From: an uncultured Rhizobiaceae group bacterium
GTDB lineage: Bacteria > Pseudomonadota > Alphaproteobacteria > Rhizobiales > Rhizobiaceae
DNA: 13,708 nt
Direction of reading: 5' to 3'
Assembly: GCA_938030645.1 (NCBI GenBank)
Contig: CALHHQ010000375.1
Location: 1 to 13,708, forward strand
In this document: piece after piece, positions 1 through 6,905 of the stretch
Layout: each line of letters opens with the position of its first letter
How positions within the stretch are numbered: position 1 is the first letter of the stretch
Program-made: the position numbers and the translations under genes
Notes under the pieces: model-generated
The model's input: the letters and a program-made list of their open reading frames with translations, nothing else
What the model was told of the DNA's origin: nothing
The model's database searches: none

Positions 1-327
1 GCTCCTTATGGTTGGGCAGGAGGGTATGAAACGCTCAAAGGCATTGTCCAAGCGCACGTTCAGCCCAACTTGGCCTATTTGAAGAAGCTGAAACAGGTAA
101 AACAATCGGGCTCTCCGTGGCCAGATACAACTCGCAGTCAGTTTCGTGAAGTGTTGCAAGCAAGAAGCATGGTGACGCCTGCGTATTTTCGATCTTCCAA
201 CACCGAACAAACTGAACGCGCAATTGATGATCTTGTAGCGTTCTTGAAATCACTGGACGATGAAAAAGGTGTTCGTGGTCGCTTGGGTAAGCCGAAAGAA
301 GTTCCAAGTTCACTCGCACTGGACTAG
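1..327 (+). CDS. Di-haem cytochrome c peroxidase-like protein, C-terminal part (5' end outside window)
   Basis: The frame is open from the first base, so this is the last 108 residues of a longer protein; a TTG at 70 is inside the gene and should not be taken as the start. The visible start reads APYGWAGGYETL, which matches the PY-x-H/W-x-G-x-(Y/F)-x-TL segment near the C-terminus of bacterial di-haem peroxidases (CcpA/MauG superfamily). The end has the typical DDLVAFLKSLDD helix of that group. No CXXCH haem site falls in the visible part, because in this family both sites lie upstream. Such proteins act in the periplasm, reducing peroxide or oxidising a partner protein. Family assignment is from motif resemblance only; the exact substrate cannot be told. 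It ends 32 bases before ltaE and may be cotranscribed with it. Confidence 0.7.
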   Translation, partial: APYGWAGGYETLKGIVQAHVQPNLAYLKKLKQVKQSGSPWPDTTRSQFREVLQARSMVTPAYFRSSNTEQTERAIDDLVAFLKSLDDEKGVRGRLGKPKEVPSSLALD

Positions 328-359
328 CATTTTAAGAACGCAAAATTCGAGTTGATTTT

Positions 360-1403
360 ATGGGTGATCTTTCAAACAGCATTATTGACCTTCGCAGTGA
401 CACGGTCACACGACCAAGTGCTGGCATGCGCAAAGCCATGGCCGAAGCCGAAGTTGGTGATGATGTTTATGGAGACGATCCAACTGTTGCAGCATTGGAA
501 GAACGGGTTGCAGACATGATGGGAAAGGAGGCCGCATTGTTCGTGGCATCCGGCACTCAGAGCAATCTCATTGCTCTGCTCAGTCACTGCGGACGTGGTG
601 ATGAGTATATTGGTGGCGCGGGCTACCATATTTCGAATTATGAACAAGGTGGCGCGGCCGTCTTGGGCGGAATTTCACCGCGCCACGTTGTGCCCAGTGA
701 TAACGGGTCTTTAGCGCCGGAAGCTATTGCTGCAGAGATTCAAGACGACGATCCACATTTTGCGGTGTCAAAACTTCTGTGTGTCGAGAACACCTTCCAT
801 GGTCGTGTGGTGCCGCAGGATGCGCTTGAAGCATCTGCGCATGTTGCCCGTGAAAATGGTTTGGCGGTTCACATTGATGGCGCGCGTTTGATGAATGCCG
901 TGGTGAAATCTGGCGGCAATGCAAAGAGTATGACGGCCTTTGCCGACACGGTATCCCTATGTCTGTCCAAAGGGTTGGGGGCGCCTGTCGGATCGGTTTT
1001 AAGCGGGCCCAAGGATTTTATTTCAAGAGCCAAGCGCAATCGTAAACTTGTGGGTGGTGGGTTGCGTCAGTCCGGAATATTGGCGGCCTGTGGTCTTTAC
1101 GCCTTGGAGAACAATGTGAAACGTCTGGCGACTGATCATGAAAATGCACAGACACTTTGTTGGCGTCTTGCAAACGTCGATGGTATTTCCATAGATCTGG
1201 ATCAAGTTCACACAAATATGGTTTGGATGAATATAGAAGCTGACGGAAAGAGACCGCTTTCCGATCATATGGCTGAACGTGGAATCGTGCTTTCAAACCC
1301 TTACGGCCCAAAGGGCGTGGTTCGTCTGGTTACACATCTAGATTTTAGTGCGGCGCATGTAGATCGTGTGGTGGATGGTTTTTCATCCTGGTTGAAGGGG
1401 TAG
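360..1403 (+). CDS. ltaE: Low-specificity L-threonine aldolase (PLP enzyme)
   Basis: It cleaves L-threonine or L-allo-threonine to glycine and acetaldehyde in the cytoplasm, using pyridoxal phosphate. The 347 residues match the usual length of the family. The N-terminal LRSDTVTRP (11-19) and DDVYGDDPTV (34-43) are signature segments of threonine aldolases. GTQSN (65-69) binds the cofactor phosphate, HIDGAR (171-176) holds the aspartate that pairs with the pyridine nitrogen, and K204 in SLCLSKGLGAPVGS is the expected Schiff-base lysine. The ATG at 360 has only a poor ribosome site but sits directly before the conserved N-terminus. The stop at 1401-1403 is followed after three bases by the next ATG, so the two genes are very probably one transcript. 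Function is secure at family level; stereospecificity cannot be read from the sequence. Confidence 0.93.
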   Translation: MGDLSNSIIDLRSDTVTRPSAGMRKAMAEAEVGDDVYGDDPTVAALEERVADMMGKEAALFVASGTQSNLIALLSHCGRGDEYIGGAGYHISNYEQGGAAVLGGISPRHVVPSDNGSLAPEAIAAEIQDDDPHFAVSKLLCVENTFHGRVVPQDALEASAHVARENGLAVHIDGARLMNAVVKSGGNAKSMTAFADTVSLCLSKGLGAPVGSVLSGPKDFISRAKRNRKLVGGGLRQSGILAACGLYALENNVKRLATDHENAQTLCWRLANVDGISIDLDQVHTNMVWMNIEADGKRPLSDHMAERGIVLSNPYGPKGVVRLVTHLDFSAAHVDRVVDGFSSWLKG

Positions 1404-1406
1404 GGC

Positions 1407-2168
1407 ATGTTTTCTGCAGTTGTTACAGGTGCGGCGCGTGGAATTGGTTTGGCCACCACCAAGCGTTTTTTGAAAGACGGCTATCGCGTGGCGATGGTGG
1501 AATGGGACGAAGATGAATTGGCCAAAGCCGCAAGCGGGTTGGGTGCGCAAGTGTTGCCTTTGCCCATGGATATTTCACAGCCGGAACAAGCGGATCAGAT
1601 TGCAGATGCCGTAAAATCGGAATTCGGGAGCTGCAATGCCTTGATCAACAATGCAGGGGTGGCCGATTTTGGACCGATTGAGGAAACAACTTTTGAAAGA
1701 TGGCGCAGGGTGATGTCGGTCAATCTGGATGGTACGTTTTTGATGTCTCAAGCCATGTGCCCTTTACTCGCTGAAACCGCAAAAGATCAAAACGCGTCGA
1801 TTGTAAATATTGCGTCGATTTCCGGATTGCGTGCCAGCACGTTGCGAGTGGCTTACGGCACATCAAAAGCGGCGGTGAAACAATTGACCCTGCAACAAGC
1901 TGCAGAATATGGCGAACTTGGCATACGCGCAAATTGTGTCGCGCCCGGGCCCGTTGATACAAAGCTCGCCTTGGCAGTTCACTCGCCAGAAATTCGTGCA
2001 GCCTATCATGATGCTTTGCCGTTGAACCGATACGGCAGTGAAGATGAGATCGCTGCTGCTATATGTTTTCTAGCTTCGCCAGATGCCAGTTTCATTACAG
2101 GACAAATTTTGGCAGCGGACGGTGGATTTGAAGCTGTGGGCATTGGATTGCCAGCGCTTCGCAGTTAA
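1407..2168 (+). CDS. Short-chain dehydrogenase/reductase (SDR), classical type
   Basis: This is a 253-residue NAD(P)-dependent oxidoreductase with all classical SDR motifs: TGAARGIG (7-14) for the dinucleotide, NNAG (81-84), the catalytic serine S137 in IVNIASISG, and Y150/K154 of YxxxK. The PG motif (APGPVDT) and the closing ILAADGG segment are also present. After the second beta strand the residue pattern is VEWDEDEL; an acidic residue near this place usually favours NAD(H), but this is only a hint. The substrate is unknown. Its start lies three bases after the ltaE stop, and GAAGGGG at the end of ltaE serves as ribosome site, so translation is probably coupled. Some SDRs act on 3-hydroxy amino acids, which would suit the neighbour, but nothing in the sequence proves it. 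Confidence 0.9.
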   Translation: MFSAVVTGAARGIGLATTKRFLKDGYRVAMVEWDEDELAKAASGLGAQVLPLPMDISQPEQADQIADAVKSEFGSCNALINNAGVADFGPIEETTFERWRRVMSVNLDGTFLMSQAMCPLLAETAKDQNASIVNIASISGLRASTLRVAYGTSKAAVKQLTLQQAAEYGELGIRANCVAPGPVDTKLALAVHSPEIRAAYHDALPLNRYGSEDEIAAAICFLASPDASFITGQILAADGGFEAVGIGLPALRS

Positions 2169-2226
2169 TGAATCCTTAATCTGCGTGAGCGATTCTGATG
2201 CTTCACCAGACAGATTGGTCATTTTC

Positions 2227-2508
2227 GTGAAACTCAAGACACTCTTCGTCCCGACAGTTGTTTTCTTCCTTGCGGGAGCATTTTCGGCTGTGTCCGACCA
2301 ACGTTCCACGGACCCGGAACCAAAACACTTCGGTCTCGATATGATGGTGATTGGAGAAACCGTTTCCAAAGAGCATTTGCGCAATTGGAAGGCTTGGAAA
2401 CAAGTTGGTGTTGAATGCCATAACTGCGCTTTGACGCAGGCTTATCCCGGTGACGAAAAATTCTCGGATTCACATTTAGATATAAATAATCGAAGTTCTT
2501 CGAACTGA
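2227..2508 (+). CDS. Possible small secreted protein with a Cys-His-Asn-Cys motif
   Basis: The frame is open much further upstream, into the SDR gene, but the GTG at 2227 gives a 93-residue product that looks like a real secreted protein. It has a basic start (KLK), a hydrophobic stretch (TLFVPTVVFFLAGAFSA) and a plausible signal-peptidase site near residues 18-24. The mature part carries KEHLRNWKAWKQVGVECHNCAL, shown here only to residue ~69, with two cysteines in CxxC spacing that could form a disulphide or bind metal. I do not recognise a family. No clear ribosome site precedes the GTG. It ends 9 bases from the convergent proteinase gene. The signal-peptide-like start and sensible composition argue that it is coding; absence of homologues would argue against. 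Confidence 0.4.
   Translation: MKLKTLFVPTVVFFLAGAFSAVSDQRSTDPEPKHFGLDMMVIGETVSKEHLRNWKAWKQVGVECHNCALTQAYPGDEKFSDSHLDINNRSSSN
2490..2503 (-). terminator. Weak hairpin followed by A/T run, possible terminator of the proteinase gene
   Basis: The 14 bases form a perfect inverted repeat (TCGAAG paired with CTTCGA, realistically a 5-bp stem with a 4-base loop). Read on the - strand it is followed by ATTATTTATAT, so it could end transcription of the proteinase gene. The stem is short and not GC-rich, and it lies inside the last codons of the opposing small ORF. Weak evidence. Confidence 0.25.
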
Positions 2509-2517
2509 TCCTAAGCG

Positions 2518-3099
2518 CTAGAAGCCTGCAACCTGATTGCGGTCATCTGAAATATCTGTCCAGTGACCCGTGTGGTAGACGGATTGTCGCTTGAGGTATC
2601 GGTAAGGTGTCTTCGTCCAGCGCACGATCTTTGATTCCAGATTGTCGAGAATGAAGTCTCCACGGTCCGTGCGCACGGTGAGCACAGCATGACCTTCGCC
2701 ATTCTCACGTTTGACCACAGTGATGAGCAGGCTGGACGCTGGCCAACCTTGTTGCATCAACCGTTTACGCTTCATCAAAACATAGTCTTCGCAATCGCCA
2801 TAACTGACAGGGTAGGTCCAATGTTCTTCAACGCCGTAAAACTCTTGATCGGTCAATGGTTCAATCGTCAGGTTGGCTTCTTTGTTGGCTGTGACGAGTT
2901 GAGCCCAACGCTTCTTGGTCAGAACAGGGGCTTGGGTTTTGAAGCTTCTAACCGAACACTCCTCTGGCATTTGCTGACATAACCACAAATGACCAATGGG
3001 TTGTGATGTTCTGCCAAGTGTTTTCATGCTCGGTGAAGAGCCTGCATAAGCAGGCGCCATGAGTGTTGCTCCAACAACAAAAGACAAAAGAAGCCGCAT
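2518..3099 (-). CDS. Transglutaminase-like cysteine proteinase, BTLCP family (peptidase C93, LapG-related)
   Basis: This is a 193-residue exported protein. Residues 1-19 form a clear signal peptide ending AYA|G. The catalytic triad of the bacterial transglutaminase-like cysteine proteinases (PF06035) can be followed: C103 in YGDCEDYVLMK, H137 in GEGHAVLTVRTDRGD, and D152 in FILDNL, followed by the family's WxxTPYRYLKRQS segment. The length is normal. The best-known relative, LapG, is a periplasmic protease that clips large adhesins from the cell surface under c-di-GMP control through LapD. Many alphaproteobacterial paralogues have no known target, and no LapD or adhesin gene is seen here. It is a separate transcription unit, 104 bases downstream of the polymerase gene on the same strand, with a consensus -35 box in that gap. 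A role in surface or biofilm control is inference. Confidence 0.85.
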   Translation of the reverse strand: MRLLLSFVVGATLMAPAYAGSSPSMKTLGRTSQPIGHLWLCQQMPEECSVRSFKTQAPVLTKKRWAQLVTANKEANLTIEPLTDQEFYGVEEHWTYPVSYGDCEDYVLMKRKRLMQQGWPASSLLITVVKRENGEGHAVLTVRTDRGDFILDNLESKIVRWTKTPYRYLKRQSVYHTGHWTDISDDRNQVAGF

Positions 3100-3120
3100 T
3101 TATCCGCCCAAGTACACACG

Positions 3121-3137
3121 GTTAACAGTTCGTTAAC
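3121..3137. repeat. Two GTTAAC palindromes one helical turn apart, possible operator
   Basis: GTTAAC occurs at 3121-3126 and again at 3132-3137, with centres 11 bases apart, just upstream of the proteinase start and next to its candidate promoter. Two palindromic half-sites on the same face of the helix are what a dimeric repressor or activator could use. GTTAAC is also a simple AT-rich word that occurs elsewhere in the window, so this may be chance. Confidence 0.2.
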
Positions 3138-3164
3138 ATCACTTTAAAGGGGCGTGATTGTCAA
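3135..3164 (-). promoter_or_regulatory. Candidate promoter of the proteinase gene
   Basis: On the - strand a perfect TTGACA (-35) lies at 3164-3159. With an 18-base spacer the -10 position reads GATGTT (3140-3135), which matches the consensus poorly. It sits about 35-65 bases upstream of the ATG at 3099. The good -35 box and position support it; the poor -10 box keeps confidence low. Confidence 0.35.
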
Positions 3165-3203
3165 CGAAACAAGGCGTTGTCATCCACATTTCAAACAATA
3201 TGA

Positions 3204-4514
3204 TTAACGGGGTGGCGATGACTTTTTTGTCATGTGTGCCGTAAAGCGCAGACCGATCACGGCCAGCAGCATGCAAAACCAGACGGGGTCAGCACGACGG
3301 AAGAAAAAGGATTCCAGGTTTGCGCCCATGGCCGTGAACATCCAAATGCTGATGTAAAGTGCTCCAATCCGTTCTGCCATGCCGCCTTTCGGAATGCGCA
3401 AATAGTCAATCATGGGCAGCAGGGTGAGCGTGAATATAATAATTGCTGCGCCGGGAATGCCGAAATTGACAGCTGCATCAAGCCAAGAGTTGTGTCCATG
3501 AACAATGCCACGCACATCCCAAGCCAATTCAATAGGTTGCTCCAAACTTGAAACGCGCAGAGTTCCCCAAAAACTCTCAAAGCCATATCCCAACAACGGA
3601 GATTTTTTCAGATGCTCAAGTCCGAAAATCCAGAGATCGGTTCTGCCAGTGTAAGACAGTCCCGGGATGTAAAGTTGAAGCGTTTCCAAAATCGGCTCGA
3701 AAACAACTGCTCCCAGAGTTGCCGTGGTGAGCCCAATTACAGGAATCAAGATGATGAGAGCGCTCAAAGGGCGAAAGGAAACCCACCTTGCAAACCAAAC
3801 ACTTGCAAGCGCTATAGGTAGGATGCCGAGTACTGTTTTAGATCCGGCATTCAAAACGAATATAACTGAAAATACGGTTATCACTGCACCCCAGAATGGC
3901 TTTCCACTTCGCATGATGAAAAGACCAAACATCACGAAAACGCCCATGACATAGGAAGCCACGTTTTTGTGGTCGAACACGCCGCGCCATAGGCCAGCAT
4001 GTTGCGGCTCCAACCCGCCCGCGCCGTGAACCCCTTGTTCTGGCACAAAAAGCACGGCGATCCAGCAAAATCCCAATGCTGTTCCAATGCCCACGGTAAG
4101 TGAGGTGATCATGACATCTTTAGAACGCGGCAATGCAATGGCCGTTGCAGCCGCTAAAACCACGATCAGTGAAAACACCATTGCACGCGCCGCGCCAGAT
4201 GGGTTGTCAGCGGATAAAATCGACACAAACAAAACGACCAACACCAGATACCAAGACAGGCGGTTGAACGCTTTCAACGCATGGGCGGTTACGTTGTTGT
4301 TGATCAACCAAATGCACAATGCCCCAATGAGACCAAAACCCAATTGGTTGACGATATCACCGCCACCGGATTTGACGCCGAGTTCTGTAACTTCCGTGCC
4401 GAACGGGCGAAAGGAGATGAATATTACGGCCAGCAGCAAAGCGGATGGCAGCCATGCCTTGTTTGTATTTGGGGCTGCTGTTGAATAGGTGGGAACAGTG
4501 TCAGTCGTGCTCAT
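3204..4514 (-). CDS. O-antigen ligase / Wzy-type exopolysaccharide polymerase (ExoQ-like)
   Basis: This is a 436-residue inner-membrane protein with about 11-12 hydrophobic segments (first near 21-38, last near 411-427) and a large non-membrane loop at about 271-345, which is the usual plan of the PF04932 family. Family signatures are present: GVFDHKN (178-184), TGRTDLW (289-295), GYGFESFW (309-316) and GHNSWLDAAVNFGI (340-353) with the conserved histidine. Such proteins join lipid-linked oligosaccharide repeats into polymer at the periplasmic face. In this context, with a flippase, several glycosyltransferases and a co-polymerase nearby, polymerase is more likely than lipid A-core ligase, but the sequence cannot decide. 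The ATG at 4514 lies 27 bases after the GT2 stop, so both form one operon read leftward. Confidence 0.85.
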   Translation of the reverse strand: MSTTDTVPTYSTAAPNTNKAWLPSALLLAVIFISFRPFGTEVTELGVKSGGGDIVNQLGFGLIGALCIWLINNNVTAHALKAFNRLSWYLVLVVLFVSILSADNPSGAARAMVFSLIVVLAAATAIALPRSKDVMITSLTVGIGTALGFCWIAVLFVPEQGVHGAGGLEPQHAGLWRGVFDHKNVASYVMGVFVMFGLFIMRSGKPFWGAVITVFSVIFVLNAGSKTVLGILPIALASVWFARWVSFRPLSALIILIPVIGLTTATLGAVVFEPILETLQLYIPGLSYTGRTDLWIFGLEHLKKSPLLGYGFESFWGTLRVSSLEQPIELAWDVRGIVHGHNSWLDAAVNFGIPGAAIIIFTLTLLPMIDYLRIPKGGMAERIGALYISIWMFTAMGANLESFFFRRADPVWFCMLLAVIGLRFTAHMTKKSSPPR

Positions 4515-4541
4515 GCGAACTCACTTGAACCCAGAGCAGGT

Positions 4542-5534
4542 TCAGTTTTTTTCAGCTGCTCTGTATTGTTCATTTGCAAACCCGAATTCCATCAGCAGTC
4601 GGCCAAGCGCGACATTCATTGGATTGAGCGCCATTGTTAAAGACCTTGTCTTAACAAACAGTATTAACGAACGGTAAGGAGAGGCGGCTAGCAAGAGGCA
4701 TGTCTTAACAATCCGTTTGAGATTGTCGCTGAACGAGCGGGAGGCTTTTTGCTGAATTGCAGCAGATATGGAGCCATTGCGCAGGCTGCGCGAATTCAAC
4801 CAAGACAATTCGGTGCGGCGGGCTGGCGTGGTTTCGTCCACCCCTCCATCACTTTGCCAGGCAAATGTTGCGCCACTGGATTTGGTGCGGGAATAGAAAT
4901 CAGAGTCTCCGCCGCCCAAGAAGTTGAAACGTTCGTCCAACCACGGGTAACCGTGCTTTCGCAACAGCTCTGTTTTGATCATCACGTTGCCAGATGAATA
5001 CAAGATCGGAACTGGACCGGACTGTTCATAGGGTGGACGAAACACTGCGTGATCAATCCACTTTCTGGTGACACCTTCTGGAAATATAGGATGTTGCGGC
5101 GCGCCAGTACAATCTGCATCAGTTTGTTCGGCGATTGCAGCCATTTTTTCCAACCAGTCAGAATGCGCAATTTCATCATCGTCGATGATTTGAACCCATT
5201 TGGCGTTGGGGTAATGTTCCAAACCAATATGGAAACCAGCGTTATATGCGGCGCAGTTCCCACGCCTGTGAGCCAGAATAACCGTTGCAGGAATGGAATT
5301 TGCTTTCAAAAGCTCTGCAGATACGGTCGCGCCCTCACCACCTTCCGCGTGATTGTCCATCACGACAATTGCAAACGACCGCTTTGTTTTCTGAGTCAGT
5401 ACAGAGTTGAGCGTCGTAATGATGTGTTCCGGGCGTTTGAACGTGGGAATGACCACAATGATTTCAACATCAGACTGGAATTCTGAAGCGTTTGACCAGA
5501 CTACGGTGATATCTTGTGGCTGCGGTGTTTGCAT
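4542..5534 (-). CDS. Family 2 glycosyltransferase (ExoM-like)
   Basis: A cytoplasmic GT-A fold enzyme of 330 residues, counted from the ATG at 5534; a TTG 9 bases upstream (5543) is an alternative start, and neither has a good ribosome site. VVIPTFKRPEHIITTLNSVL near residues 27-46 opens the nucleotide-sugar domain. VMDN and the IIDDDE segment (DDD at about 118-120) give the metal/UDP-sugar site. FLGGGDSDFYSRTKSSGA (about 205-222) with D210/D212 and the following W-x(2)-DGGVDET-like segment is the acceptor/catalytic region typical of ExoM-type enzymes. The C-terminal 70 residues are hydrophobic or amphipathic, with an ALNPMNVALGRLLMEFGF-like ending, and probably attach the protein to the membrane. 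It likely adds one sugar to the lipid-linked repeat unit; which sugar is not readable. It is the first gene of the two-gene leftward operon with the polymerase. Confidence 0.88.
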   Translation of the reverse strand: MQTPQPQDITVVWSNASEFQSDVEIIVVIPTFKRPEHIITTLNSVLTQKTKRSFAIVVMDNHAEGGEGATVSAELLKANSIPATVILAHRRGNCAAYNAGFHIGLEHYPNAKWVQIIDDDEIAHSDWLEKMAAIAEQTDADCTGAPQHPIFPEGVTRKWIDHAVFRPPYEQSGPVPILYSSGNVMIKTELLRKHGYPWLDERFNFLGGGDSDFYSRTKSSGATFAWQSDGGVDETTPARRTELSWLNSRSLRNGSISAAIQQKASRSFSDNLKRIVKTCLLLAASPYRSLILFVKTRSLTMALNPMNVALGRLLMEFGFANEQYRAAEKN

Positions 5535-5600
5535 TTTATTCAATCTGAAAAGCTTCGGTTCTTCTGTCCGTTAAGACTTTTACAGCCTATCGTTTAACGA

Positions 5601-5628
5601 ATTATCCAAGAACTTGACCTAACGTGAA
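5601..5628 (-). promoter_or_regulatory. Candidate promoter of the GT2-polymerase operon
   Basis: In the divergent gap 5535-5656, read on the - strand, TTCACG (5628-5623) and GATAAT (5606-5601) are separated by 16 bases, matching -35 and -10 boxes at 4/6 and 5/6. Transcription would begin about 60 bases before the ATG at 5534. No convincing matching promoter was found for the rightward GT4 gene, although TTGACC at 5614-5619 could be its -35 box. Confidence 0.35.
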
Positions 5629-5656
5629 TTTATCTTGAGGCCTTGAAACCCTTTCC

Positions 5657-6811
5657 ATGCATATTGCATTCATGTCTTCCGTTGTCACTGACGGCAATCC
5701 AACTTCGGGCTTTGAAATTGCCAATGAGGCGATTGTTGAAGGCTTGCGCTCGCTGGGGCACAAGGTTTCGGTGATCGGATTTTCTGTTCCGAGGCAGGTT
5801 AGGCCTCAGCATGAAGATGTTGTGGTGATTGAAGAACTCAATCTGGAAAATGCTGCAGTTGGTGGTCTTCAAAAACTTGGTTTCGTGGCACGAGCTTTGA
5901 AAAGCGGTTTGCCGATTTCAGCCTCCAAGCTGACTGCGGTGAACCGTGAGAAATTGAACAAGGCTGTTCAGTCTTGCGGTGAAATCGATCACTACATTTT
6001 CAATTCCTATCAAATGGCGGCTGCATTTCCACATTTGTTGAACCGACCATTTGGATTTGTAACCCACAATGTTGAGCATGTTTCGGCTGGACAGAATGCG
6101 GAAAGTGCAAATTCGAAACTGCAGCGTTGGCTCTATTCCCGCGATGCGAGGTTGCTGAAGTCGATTGAACAGAACCTATGTGAGAAGGCTGAGTATGTTT
6201 GGGCTCTTTCCGCCGATGATCTAGTCACGCTGGGACTGTCCGAGGACAAAAGCACTGTGTTGCCATTGGTGGCTCCACTAATAGTCAGTGGTGAACTGAC
6301 TAACCAAAAAGACTTCGACATTGGCATGATAGGCACTTGGTCATGGGAGCCTAATCGTGTTGGGCTTGAATGGTTTCTCAATGAAATTGTTCCTCGCTTG
6401 CCGAATGATTTTCGGATCGCAATTGCTGGCAAAGTGCCCGAGGCGATGGTCACCCATGACACATCCGTAAGTTTTCTTGGTAGAGTGGAAAGTGCCAATG
6501 GATTTCTAGAGTCTGTAGGGGTGGTGCCTTTGATCAGCCGAGGTGGAACGGGAGTTCAATTGAAAACCATTGAAGCGTTTCAAGCGGGTCTGGCATGTGT
6601 AGCCACTTCGTCTTCATTGCGGGGGATTGAAAACCTGCCTGCTAATTGTGCGCGTGCAGATGGCGTCGAGGAATTTGCTCAGTCTTTGACGAGGCAAGTT
6701 GAGCAGAGCCGTGCGGGAAATCTCGAAAAAGTGGATGGTCAGCACTTCTATGAAATGCAGTTTTCGGCCATGCAGGATGCTTTGGTTAAGGGATTGAAAA
6801 GATTAGCTTAA
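5657..6811 (+). CDS. Family 4 glycosyltransferase (GT-B fold)
   Basis: A 384-residue cytoplasmic or membrane-associated retaining glycosyltransferase. The N-terminal MHIAFMSS with the TSGFEIANEAIVEGLRSLGH segment is the usual start of a GT-B N-domain that contacts the acceptor. The C-domain begins about residue 220 (FDIGMIGTWSWEPN, 220-233) and contains the donor-binding part SRGGTGVQLKTIEAFQAG (294-311). There E306 is placed like the last glutamate of the GT4 EX7E motif; the first glutamate position is not obvious. The ATG at 5657 gives the canonical N-terminus. It is divergent from the GT2 operon and followed by a 94-base gap before the GT26 gene, where a new promoter may lie. It probably extends the repeat unit; donor and linkage are unknown. 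Confidence 0.87.
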   Translation: MHIAFMSSVVTDGNPTSGFEIANEAIVEGLRSLGHKVSVIGFSVPRQVRPQHEDVVVIEELNLENAAVGGLQKLGFVARALKSGLPISASKLTAVNREKLNKAVQSCGEIDHYIFNSYQMAAAFPHLLNRPFGFVTHNVEHVSAGQNAESANSKLQRWLYSRDARLLKSIEQNLCEKAEYVWALSADDLVTLGLSEDKSTVLPLVAPLIVSGELTNQKDFDIGMIGTWSWEPNRVGLEWFLNEIVPRLPNDFRIAIAGKVPEAMVTHDTSVSFLGRVESANGFLESVGVVPLISRGGTGVQLKTIEAFQAGLACVATSSSLRGIENLPANCARADGVEEFAQSLTRQVEQSRAGNLEKVDGQHFYEMQFSAMQDALVKGLKRLA

Positions 6812-6847
6812 CCTTATGGCCAGGTATTCCCCCCTTTTGGTGCGCAA

Positions 6848-6877
6848 TTGACTAAAATTGAAACAATTCGGTTTAAA
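6848..6877 (+). promoter_or_regulatory. Candidate sigma70-type promoter before the GT26 gene
   Basis: TTGACT (6848-6853, 5/6 match) and TTTAAA (6872-6877, 4/6) are separated by 18 bases in the 94-base gap between the GT4 and GT26 genes, placing a start some 20-25 bases before the ribosome site at 6892. Plausible in position and sequence but unproven; readthrough from the GT4 gene is also possible. Confidence 0.4.
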
Positions 6878-6891
6878 GTGTTCATTCGAGT

Positions 6892-6896
6892 GAAGG
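6892..6896 (+). promoter_or_regulatory. Ribosome binding site that supports the TTG start at 6906
   Basis: GAAGG lies 9 bases before the TTG at 6906 and 21 bases before the in-frame ATG at 6918, so spacing favours the TTG start of the GT26 gene. Confidence 0.55.
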
Positions 6897-6905
6897 CGCG
6901 CTGAT

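Noticed and set aside
2083..2226. Upstream extension of the small secreted ORF from an ATG at 2083
   Set aside because: This part lies in the end of the dehydrogenase gene in another frame and would put 48 unrelated residues before a good signal-peptide start.
4087..4488. + strand open frame of 133 codons opposite the polymerase gene
   Set aside because: It is antisense to a multi-span membrane protein with clear family motifs; its product has no recognisable features.
6812..6847. Terminator after the GT4 gene
   Set aside because: There is a C run followed by TTTT, but no inverted repeat able to form a stable stem.
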